From NCBI GenBank assembly GCA_012295275.1, contig CM022669.1:10437449-10497448 (forward strand): a DNA stretch of 60,000 nt, given 5' to 3'. The notes beneath the pieces are model-generated. The model worked only from the letters and a program-made list of their open reading frames with translations, did not search any database and was not told the origin of the DNA. This document shows, one piece after another, positions 51,897-60,000 of the stretch. Source of the stretch: Chrysomallon squamiferum (taxonomy: Eukaryota; Mollusca; Gastropoda; Neomphalida; Peltospiridae). Numbering within the stretch: the stretch's first letter is position 1; each line of letters starts with the position of its first letter. The translations under genes and the position numbers were made by a program.

Positions 51897-51933
51897 ATGG
51901 TAGAGAATGGGCGAAGGTCAGCAAATCTCGGAG
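51897..51933 (+). CDS. Candidate first coding exon of the KCTD-like gene
   Basis: An ATG in a good context (AACAATGG) opens 12 codons (MVENGRRSANLG) plus one base, followed by a canonical GAG|GTAGGT donor. It would leave phase 1, whereas the main exon at 53089 needs phase 0, so the two cannot be joined directly. A small intervening exon with length equal to 2 modulo 3 is needed. A stretch after the strong acceptor TTTATTGTTTTAG (ending 52063) is a candidate, but its donor is unclear. The exon could also be 5' untranslated. Confidence 0.4.
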
Positions 51934-53028
51934 GTAGGTTTATTTTCCATATTGTCTCTTTACTAATATTTCCAGCATTCTTTTTAAACGTTATCTGTTT
52001 TATTGTTTCTGGTTGTATTCCTATGGTCTGAATTTAAAGATCGAGTGTTGTTTTATTGTTTTAGTACAACCAGGAAATGATATCCGTGTTGTCAACAGGT
52101 TCGCTGACGTTTGTAACGACGCTTTAATGGTGCTTTTGTTTTACATTTTCTTTACTACTGAAAATATAACCGCAAACTATGCGCATTTTGCGTAAGTGAT
52201 CATAAGTGTTATTTCGTGTATGACTGTTCATTGGTGTATATGAACATTTTATTAAATTAAAATGAATATAAATTTAAAATATATATATATATATAATTCA
52301 TTTCAAACATATATATATATATTAATAAATAAAATATTCATGAAAAAAATCGTGTATTTGCTCTTGTTGTTGTTGTTGTTGTAATTATTATTATTTATTA
52401 TATTTTATTTGTTTATTATTTTCATGTTATTTACAAAGACGCATTACCAACATAAAATAACTACACAGGTGCATTACCATTTATCCGGCTATTGTTTTAA
52501 ACTGGCTGCGTTTGAATTAGGCGCTGTTTGTTTTACTTGCCATGACGTCAGTTCAAGTGGGTGTTAAGATCATCCTCTCACGATCAGTTATTATTTATTT
52601 CACTTTATTTGTATCGTCTAAAAGACTAGCAGAATTGCGACTTAATAGTGAAAAGCGTATTCTGTACAGGTATTTTAAGAATTTCAAGTGAATTAATAAA
52701 TATCAGACCATGCTGAAGAAGTGTATTAAATTGTATCTGATAAATACAGTTTCATTCGGCTAAATGGTTTGGAATATGCATAAAATTTTATTTTTTTCAT
52801 TTTAGTTAATATTTTTAGAATTGTGTTAGTGAAAACTGATTGTTATTATGTCTTTTATTAATAATTATATATGGCTAGGATATTTTCGCTATATACAGCG
52901 AGCGTTTCTAATAGAAAAATATTACATATAATTATGTATAAGCCCTTGTATTTAAGCTACAGAATTAATTCTGAAACACACACACATATACAATTTCCTG
53001 TAGTAATGCTCTGTGCTCTGTCTCTCTC

Positions 53029-53084
<56 letters not shown>

Positions 53085-53088
53085 TCAG
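51934..53088 (+). other. Intron region of the KCTD-like gene
   Basis: AT-rich sequence between the candidate first exon and the main exon. It contains AT tracts near 52279-52322, short ATT runs, a CRE palindrome at 52543 and a second donor-like CAG|GTATTT at 52669. A short open frame from 52542 (about 49 codons) shows no recognisable domain. At least one more coding or UTR exon probably lies here. Confidence 0.5.
53029..53084. repeat. (TTA)n array forming the tract before a KCTD splice acceptor
   Basis: An uninterrupted TTA array of about 56 bp ends four bases before the acceptor CAG at 53086-53088. It takes the place of the usual polypyrimidine and branch region. Length changes here could alter splicing. 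Confidence 0.9.
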
Positions 53089-53844
53089 TTTCCGAGAATA
53101 ATAGAGTTAAATGTTGGTGGACGCGTTTTCAGCACATCTTTACTGACATTAACGAAGAACAGAGAGACGATGTTAGGCGCCATGTTCAGTGGAAATTACC
53201 AAGTGCAGAGAGACAAAGATGGGCGATATTTCATAGACGCTGACGGAGATAACTTCGAGCACATTCTCAGATACCTGCGATTTGGCGACATCCCGCCACC
53301 CGACGATATGGAGAAGGTGTACAAGGACGCGGTGTTCTTCGGCTTGACGGAACTTACCGAAGAGCTGGAACGGTATCCGCCGATCATGTCACGAATCATG
53401 AAGGAAAAATTCAGATCAAGATTTACTGGCTATCACCAAGTTTTCAACAACATCATACGGGCAGCGTCCGACACTCGTAACCTAGCGATAAAGACGCCAA
53501 CATCCAACGTCATCGTTTCCGTGCTTGCTCGGTGGATTAAGCCGGCCGCTGCCGACTTCGATGTAAATCATGTTTGTAGTTTTGACAAGATTTCCCGCAC
53601 AAAGTCTACAGCAGACGTCACGATAGGGCCGTGGAACGTAGACACATTCGAGGATGATTATATTCGCACCCTGCACCAGAACTTAGAGGAACGCGGCTTC
53701 GTCGTTGTCTTCAACGTCGTCGGACCGTGTCAGTATCGGTGCGAGCTGATAGACGACACTAACACCGCCCGAGTTGACGAGTGCCGCAGAATGTTCTATC
53801 GATTTACATTTCACTGGGCTCGATCTCTCACTCCGGTCAAATAA
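53089..53844 (+). CDS. KCTD7-like: KCTD7/KCTD14-like BTB/POZ (T1) domain protein, main coding exon
   Basis: This 3'-terminal coding exon encodes 251 residues after the acceptor TTATTTCAG. It starts FPRIIELNVGG, matching the T1/BTB start of KCTD proteins; residues 4 to about 98 form the domain, with TMLGAMFSG, DGRYFIDADG, ILRYLRFGDIPP and VYKDAVFFGL. The C-terminal half has the KCTD7/14-type order: a region ending in a beta-rich segment, a GPW motif (residues 180-182), LEERGF, and a closing YRFTFHW (237-243). In this family KCTD7 pairs with cullin-3 as a ubiquitin-ligase adaptor and affects neuronal excitability; KCTD14 is less studied. Choice between KCTD7 and KCTD14 is not possible by eye. 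The first in-frame ATG (53170) lies inside the BTB fold, so the true start is in an upstream exon that I could not place with confidence. Confidence 0.9.
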   Translation, partial: FPRIIELNVGGRVFSTSLLTLTKNRETMLGAMFSGNYQVQRDKDGRYFIDADGDNFEHILRYLRFGDIPPPDDMEKVYKDAVFFGLTELTEELERYPPIMSRIMKEKFRSRFTGYHQVFNNIIRAASDTRNLAIKTPTSNVIVSVLARWIKPAAADFDVNHVCSFDKISRTKSTADVTIGPWNVDTFEDDYIRTLHQNLEERGFVVVFNVVGPCQYRCELIDDTNTARVDECRRMFYRFTFHWARSLTPVK

Positions 53845-54430
53845 CATTTTAGTAAATTATGATGAATATAAATTTTAGGTCTTGTGAAATTATGTACAAC
53901 CACGCCTTTTTAGTCAAGTAGAATAGGACTGTAGAACAAATAAGGAAAGCAAAAAAAAAAAAAAAAACTTATTTTTTGTGACGCACAAAAAAAAAAAAAA
54001 AAAAAAAAAATCTCTCACACAAATCCAACAAAATGATATGGAAATACAACTCGGGGCAAAAGAAGGGCAACTGTGCCACGGAATTCGGGCAAAACAGTGA
54101 AGAAAATTTGGTGGAAACAAGAAGAAAATGGTACTTGTGTTTTTATTTGCTTACAATTTTGGCCAAATCAACTTGAGCGCCTGTCAAAAGAATGATCAAA
54201 CACACATTGTCTCAGGGATATTACGTGGAGATTCATCATCTAATAGTTTTTACTAAAGTGCATCTATGATGGTTAGAACAAATTACTGTTTTATGAATTT
54301 CCTTCAGTAAAATAACATTTATTTATTTATTTATTTATTTATTTATTTTATTATACTTCGATGTCCACATTTTCCCTTTCATAATAATTTTATGTCACTC
54401 TGCATGTGAAAATGCAGATACACTTAGAAA
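53845..54430. other. 3' flank of the KCTD-like gene
   Basis: Probable 3' UTR start, then two A-tracts (53950-53967 and 53988-54010) and TTTA repeats (54318-54350). No strong AATAAA lies close after the stop; AATATAAATT near 53865 is a weak candidate. Confidence 0.5.
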
Positions 54431-55660
54431 AGGATTTAAAAAAAAAAAAAAAAAAAAGACTACAAAAAAAAAAATAATATTAATAATAATAATAAATAAA
54501 TAAAACAATAAAACTAAATAAAACTAACTAAATTAACTAATTAATAAGGAAGAAAGAATCTTAAGTGATTAATTGGACTATAAGTTATATATCGATCTGC
54601 CTATTCAGAAGCTAGCTGTTTTTATTGTCATTCTATTAGCAAACATTGAAAATATATAAATCAATAGCTTGGAAATATATAAAATATATTTACTGTATAA
54701 AATGTACCAGTCATCCAAAAATGCACTTTTAAAAATGAGTGTTTAACAGATCCTTTTTTTATCTGTATTACATTAATAAAATCAGATTCTTTATTAATTA
54801 ATTAATTAATTAATTTATTTATAATTTTTATTATTATTATTATTATAGCTTTTTAAAAATTATTTTTAGTTATTTATCATTTAATGACCGCTATTTTATT
54901 TCATATCACTTTTATAAACTCAGGTGGAATTTTATCATTTAACGTCATGGTTGTTGTTGTCTTTTTATCTTTTATACATATTTTTACTTCTTTACATTGT
55001 GCTTATTTTTAGCCATTATATTAATTTTAATTTCAGTATTTTGCTGATTTTTGTATATTGTGTTTTTCTACAAACGTCTGCATTTGTAATTGTTTGTCTG
55101 AACCACCCATAGAGTGCGTATGTACTATAGTTGAAATGTGTTAGTGGCGCAAAGAAAGTGGACGGTCTCACTTTGGAGAAAAGGGGTGTTCGGGAGGGGT
55201 GCAGTGATTAAAATATAATAAAAATGTAAATGTTGGAAGGGATTAGATAAACCTGATTCCTGCGCATACGTACTTTATCGAAGGCCATGCTATTATAATT
55301 TTGTCTTGTATGTCTTATCAGTTGAAAATATAGTTTAGATAATTAAAATATGACTTTGTTTTATTTATTGTCTATAATCACAAAGATAAAAGAAGAAAAA
55401 AGGTAAAGGAAACAGCAGCAAAAAATAGGAAAAAGAAAACAGCATAAAAAAAAAATCTCTTTCGCATACAAAACACACACCAAACCTCACGAAATACGTA
55501 CGTGTATATTCAAACAAATGTCTGTAGACGTGAACACTTTCTTGATGACTGGGTTGACAGGAGGAAGGGTAATGGAGATGAAAACAGATGAGTCAGGAAT
55601 CGGCGGCCTCCTATCTCTAAATTTGAAGAATCGATACCCTACTACCATCTACAACAACTA
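54431..55660. other. AT-rich sequence, no gene recognised
   Basis: A-tract plus AAT/AAAT run (54437-54510) and TTAA repeats (54793-54818). Unique GC-richer patch at 55130-55240. Open frames have no recognised domain. Confidence 0.55.
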
Positions 55661-55664
55661 ACTA

Positions 55665-55703
<39 letters not shown>

Positions 55704-55879
55704 ATAATAATAATAATAGCATTAATAATAATAAAATAAAATAAAGAGAAGAAATAATAAAAAATATTCGATTTTCTATCAGTACATAACAACAAACCCA
55801 AAGCAACAAACAACAAATAACAAACATCTACCCATTCAAAAAAAAAAAAAAAAAAAAAAAAAACAGCACAAGAAAACAC

Positions 55880-55948
<69 letters not shown>

Positions 55949-55960
55949 TGATCATGATGA
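55661..55960. repeat. ACT, A-tract and AAT/GAT arrays
   Basis: ACT/AAT (55662-55735), A run (55839-55863), AAT (55881-55945) and GAT (55946-55965). Confidence 0.93.
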
Positions 55961-55965
55961 TGATG

Positions 55966-56515
55966 AATGCAATTTGTACATACACTTATACGAATTCGTG
56001 ATTGGATGTCCCTGCAATGTTTTTCTCTTTTTCCCTTCACTATCGACGTTTTTTCTTTTTCATAAAACTCGTTATATCTTGAAAGTCTCATTCAGCACAA
56101 AGACAGAGTCCTTTTTTTTCTGAAATCCTTTATTACCCAGGCTTTATGTGAGTATTTGTAGCAATCAACATAGTTAAATTAACCTGAAATTGTTCCTAAT
56201 TTGCATGTGACGTCAACACAATACTTTGACGTAACGGCTTGCGAGAATAAATTTCGGTCACATATTTAATGCGCTATTTTTGGCGGTGCGAACATAAATT
56301 ATTTCATGTCTAAATATATTTTATAACTTTAGCTAGTATTATTTCAAACACATAGATACAGAGACCTAACGCACGGGTAGTTTGAGCACAGTTTGCGTAC
56401 TTTAATATTATAGTTTTATTTGTTACAATAGCAAATAAACTTTATAAAATATGTGCACGTCTTTGCATATATGTGTGTTTTTGTGTGTGTGTGTATGTAA
56501 ACAGTAAAAAAATTT
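55966..56515. other. Unique AT-rich sequence with a CRE
   Basis: TGACGTCA at 56208-56215. A short GT run lies near 56472. No gene. Confidence 0.5.
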
Positions 56516-56517
56516 AA

Positions 56518-56519
<2 letters not shown>

Positions 56520-56599
<80 letters not shown>

Positions 56600-56600
56600 T
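56520..56600. repeat. (CT)n then (AT)n compound microsatellite
   Basis: CT 56520-56562 joined directly to AT 56563-56593. Confidence 0.96.
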
Positions 56601-57105
56601 ATTAAAGTGTATTTTTCCTTTTATCGCAGTGTCATTTCGTATAGAAAAATAACATATAAATATATGTATATTCCATAGCCTTTCTAAGATTATCAGTTTT
56701 TTTCGAAACAAAGGTGATCACATAACAATACGTAAATAGTATATCACTGAGCAACTCGGTACATCATCCATGTCTTTAAAACACCAACTGCTAGCAACTT
56801 ATATTGAATATAAATATTATAAATATTAAATGCAAATATTAAATGTAAGTTAAATATTTAAATTACATATCGTCAGTATAAAGTTATGGTACGAGTACAG
56901 GCTAAATCAATACAACCATATTATTAATGAAATGGTTTGCGAGATTAGATGTAAATTAATAAAGCTGAAATGCCCGGTGCTTATTTTTACCTGTTTCTCA
57001 TTATTTACCTGTTTTGTTAATCTGGTGAACAGAGCAAATTACATTGTAAGGCTGAGTCTTTGGTCACCTACCATCTCGTGCACTTTATCGCAAAATTGGT
57101 TTATC
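56601..57105. other. AT-rich sequence, nothing recognised
   Basis: ATATTAAATGTAA-type words recur at 56805-56860; otherwise unique. Confidence 0.55.
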
Positions 57106-57106
57106 A

Positions 57107-57108
<2 letters not shown>

Positions 57109-57151
<43 letters not shown>

Positions 57152-57191
57152 TATTTTTTTAAAATTTAAAATTTTATTTTTTTAAATTATT

Positions 57192-57222
<31 letters not shown>
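57109..57222. repeat. (ATT)n and (GT)n arrays
   Basis: ATT 57109-57150, T-rich spacer, GT 57195-57223. Confidence 0.95.
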
Positions 57223-57225
<3 letters not shown>

Positions 57226-58240
57226 CAAATTTTGAGAATACTGGCACAGCGTATCTTTGCAGTATGGTAATACTTAAACAATACATCATCAAAAAATGGC
57301 CCTATAATCACCAGCGTGACACAGAATAACATCAACAGACAAATAACCAGATTAACTTTAATTTTCCTAGACGTTAAGAAAAAAGAAGAAAAAACTCGTA
57401 TAGACGTAATAACATGTCGCGCATTAAGCTGTTGACACGAGCCGCGTCTGATTGCAGGATCTCTTTCTGTCAAGTAACAGACAAAGTAGAATCTATTCCA
57501 TTGTTGAGCTTAGCTCGGTGATGATGTTTCAGTGGTAAGATGCCGGGCTGGGTTTCTCTTCATGTCTTATTTATTCAGGAGTCTCGAGAGTTGAAAATCT
57601 CACACAAAGGTGAGAGATCGACTAGCGGTACCGCTGCAGACAGAAAATAAAATAATCAGATTTACGGCTTTCGTTATTAATGCTGGACTTCCAACAGAAG
57701 ATGTTCAAGTGAGAAGATACTGCAGTATAAACCGTCTTGTTCTTCTATAGTAAACGATTGCTTGTATTAGGTCATATAAAACCAACACCGTTGTTTTTAT
57801 TTTTTACTGCTACCATATTAATCATCTCGCTTTTCCTGAATATATAATTAGTTCTACTATGACCATATAACCAATTAGAATAAATAATTGCTTCCACTAA
57901 TAATATTTAAACAATACTTTTTTTTTTCTAAATGAATAATTACGTCTACTACTATCTTAAAAATAAAGTCGTTCTTCCAGCATAATTAATTGTTTTTACA
58001 ACTGTCATATAAGCAAGACGTTCTTCGTACACAAGTAATTAGTTCTGATACTTGTAACAGTTCGTTCTTCTGAAGTACATCATAACCACTGTTACTAAAC
58101 CAGCACCACATTAATCAAAAGCTTCTAAAATACACTATTAACTCTACTACCTTCATATAAACCAATAACTGCTACTACAACTTCAGCAGCAACAACAACA
58201 ACTTCTGCCTCTGCATTACTGCGTCCTTCTTTCTATCACA
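57223..58240. other. Unique sequence, no gene recognised
   Basis: Balanced in 57290-57720. TTTCAGTGGTAAGATGCCGGGCT (written here in two parts: TTTCAGTGGTAAG and ATGCCGGGCT, from 57528) is reminiscent of a tRNA D-arm, but no B box follows at tRNA spacing. Degenerate ACT-rich DNA occurs at 58140-58215. Confidence 0.4.
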
Positions 58241-58251
58241 TTTTCTTTGTT

Positions 58252-58445
58252 TTACACACACGCACACACACATACGTACACACATACACACGCACACATA
58301 CACACATACACGCACACACACACACACACACACACGCTTTCAAATACACACTAAAAAGCATACCAGCCTATGGAAACAAACAAAGACATACGCACAAACA
58401 AAGACATACACACAAACACAGACACACAAATACACAGACAATCAC
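58252..58445. repeat. CACA-rich microsatellite region
   Basis: CACACG/CACATA units and a pure CA run (58313-58334), then ACACAAA repeats. Confidence 0.93.
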
Positions 58446-58674
58446 ACCGATTTTAATCAAAGAATTTCTAATCAGAAGCGCTAAGAGCGAGAGTACATGC
58501 ATATTAACAGAAGAGTACGCAGTATACCTGATACAGGTTAATGAAGCCTGGCATTCTGTGGCTTACAATTACAATATTGATCTCTAGTAATGAGATATCT
58601 ATAACTGCGAAAGCAGATGGTATTTAGTCTTTAGTAATGGAAGCTAATATGTCCCCAGGCCTGCACACACTGTC

Positions 58675-58678
<4 letters not shown>
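58446..58678. other. Unique spacer, nothing recognised
   Basis: Short unique sequence between the CA region and the A-tracts. Confidence 0.5.
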
Positions 58679-58710
<32 letters not shown>

Positions 58711-58737
58711 ATAATAAGAAGAAGAAGAAGAAGAAAG

Positions 58738-58770
<33 letters not shown>

Positions 58771-58895
58771 AAAACGAGTAGATTGATAAATTAAATAATA
58801 ATCTTACCACTGCTGCAACAACAGTTTCGATAACTGTCGCAACTACTACTACTGATACTACTGCTGCTACCACTACCACTACTACTACTACTATT
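58679..58895. repeat. A-tracts, AAG and ACT/GCT repeats
   Basis: A run 58680-58707, AAG (58717-58736), A run 58738-58768, ACT/GCT (58843-58893). Confidence 0.93.
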
Positions 58896-59658
58896 CACGT
58901 TTCCGTTTCAGTTGCTAATGACTTGGCCTCTTTCTGTTTCATCAGTGATACATCACAGAAATATTAATAATAAAACTGTTATGATCAGTTACGCCTAGTA
59001 CTAGTAGTAGTGCTGTTTCCCTTTCATCCATTGTCTCACGAATCTGAGGTGATGGTGAGGGATTTGGTTTCAGTGCCAAAGCGTTTGGAAAAGATAGCTT
59101 GCTGCTAATCAATAAAAGTCGTCTATATGGAGAGTGTAGATAACAACAACAGCAACAACAATAAATGAATAAATGAATAAATAAATAAATATTAATATAA
59201 ATAAATAAATAAATATTAAAATAAATAAATAAATAAATAGATAAAAAATATATAATAAATAAATAAGTAAAAAATATATAAATAAATAAAATATTGAAGA
59301 AAAAAAAAAGAAAAAACATATAATAATTTCAAAAAGTACCAAAAATACTTAATGCATAATAAAACTCATTAATACAACATCTGTTGATATAGTTAAGGAG
59401 ATATTCATTCATTCATTCATTTATTTACATTTATTCATTGTCCACTTTCAACTTTGAATCTTATATACGGGATGGATTTAATTATTCTAATATTTGTTTA
59501 TTTTTTTTTTTTTTAATTATTTTTTTATCTTATTCTGTTCTCTTCGCTTCCTTCACCTCAATGTCCATCATCTCTCGATTCACTTCAGATTAATCCCGAC
59601 CCAGTTTGTCCGGTCCAGCTCTTCCAGCTCTGTGTACTTGACGACGAGTCCGCCACTT
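58896..59658. other. Unique DNA and AAAT repeats; possible 3' end of the minus-strand gene
   Basis: AAAT repeats fill 59161-59295. Between 59296 and 59658, downstream of the minus-strand terminal exon, TTTATT words (AATAAA on the minus strand) occur near 59498 and 59430 and could serve as polyadenylation signals. Confidence 0.4.
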
Positions 59659-59858
59659 TCACTGGCGTTCGGGCTGACACTCAGAATAACATTTTATTAC
59701 TTCACCAATCTCTGACATCCGATGTACTCGACAGTTGTAGTAATTGGAGCATTTTTCGCCGTACTCTGGATTTACTCTGGCATTGAGGGTGATGACCTGC
59801 ACCACGTCAACTCCCTTTTCTCGGCAGATTTCAGCTCTCGGAGATACCATGACATTAA
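59659..59858 (-). CDS. Probable terminal coding exon of an unidentified minus-strand gene
   Basis: Reading right to left, a T-rich tract (12 T) and AAACTGACAG give a good acceptor. A phase 1 exon follows with 65 complete codons, then TGA. The peptide is complex, not repeat-derived: it includes VSPRAEICREKGVDVVQVI, NPEYGEKCSNYYNCRVHR and a C-terminal KCYSECQPERQ, with five cysteines. Codon composition is balanced, unlike the flanking DNA. I do not recognise the family; cysteine spacing suggests a secreted or extracellular protein, which is inference. Its upstream exons would lie beyond 60000. The ORF also runs back through the T-tract to an ATG at 59931, but that part is low complexity and is probably intron. 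Confidence 0.5.
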
Positions 59859-60000
59859 CTGTCAGTTTATAATTTAAAAAAAAAAAAATAATAAAATAAA
59901 ATAAAATGCCATGAGTGGTTATGTTGGACACGAGGTCTTTAAAAAGTAGGCAAGGGTATTGTAGTGTCTTTGGCGTTCAGACACTCCGCCGCCATAGTGA
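59859..60000. other. Right edge: probable intron of the minus-strand gene
   Basis: A 12-base A run plus AAAAT repeats (59875-59907) forms the T-rich tract before the minus-strand acceptor. Further right the sequence becomes CpG-containing, with ATGGCGGCGGAG on the minus strand at 59995; its frame closes after 18 codons with no evident donor. Confidence 0.4.

Noticed and set aside
57517-57600. tRNA gene or SINE at the D-arm-like sequence
   Set aside because: No B box at tRNA spacing and no foldable cloverleaf seen.
59939-59995. Start exon from ATGGCGGCGGAG on the minus strand
   Set aside because: Frame closes after 18 codons without a clear donor, and it would not fit upstream of the terminal exon in any evident phase.

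Overview
The window is nuclear DNA of an animal. Two genes near the right end have animal exon-intron structure with GT-AG introns and encode widely conserved animal proteins: HAUS1 (an augmin subunit) and a KCTD7/14-like BTB protein. Most of the rest is AT-rich and packed with very long microsatellites: (GA)n/(CT)n, (AAT)n/(ATT)n, (AGT)n/(ACT)n, AAATA-type arrays and A-tracts. Compact animal genes beside an expanded, microsatellite-rich gene desert fit a lophotrochozoan, most likely a mollusc. The species assignment is inference from style only; no clade-specific marker was seen.

Positions 1 to about 46,240 hold no coding exon that I can recognise. Apparent open frames there are mostly low-complexity products of simple repeats. 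Between the arrays lie about ten islands of unique, more balanced sequence (for example 5527-6480, 7700-8010, 22740-23700, 25000-25690, 26985-28040, 39640-40140 and 42420-43400). These carry homeodomain, SOX, GATA, E-box and CRE-type sites, short palindromes and internal motif duplications. They look more like cis-regulatory or conserved noncoding DNA than decayed genes, but this needs a comparison with a related genome. The desert also holds two tRNA-derived SINE-like fragments that share an A-box region, a dispersed element with two copies (36761 and 45437), a 104-bp segment duplicated together with its GA array (2253-2571), and a possible non-LTR retrotransposon remnant (about 38475).

From 46245 to 50916 a nine-exon plus-strand gene encodes HAUS1. 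All exon phases close exactly and give 287 residues; human HAUS1 is about 278. Exon 4 is unusual: a 47-bp tandem array starts inside its 3' end and runs into intron 4, so the last 23 coding bases and the 5' splice site are copied three further times intact and once in decayed form. After about 980 bp, a second plus-strand gene begins with a probable short first exon (51897-51933) and a main coding exon (53089-53844). The main exon encodes a BTB/T1 domain and a KCTD7/14-type C-terminus. The first exon and the main exon do not join in phase, so at least one small exon or another start remains to be found.

From 53845 to the right edge the sequence returns to microsatellite-rich noncoding DNA. 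A probable terminal coding exon of an unidentified minus-strand gene lies at 59659-59858, so that gene would continue beyond the window. HAUS1 (mitotic spindle) and the KCTD-like gene (cullin-adaptor or channel-regulator family) are neighbours with no evident functional link.
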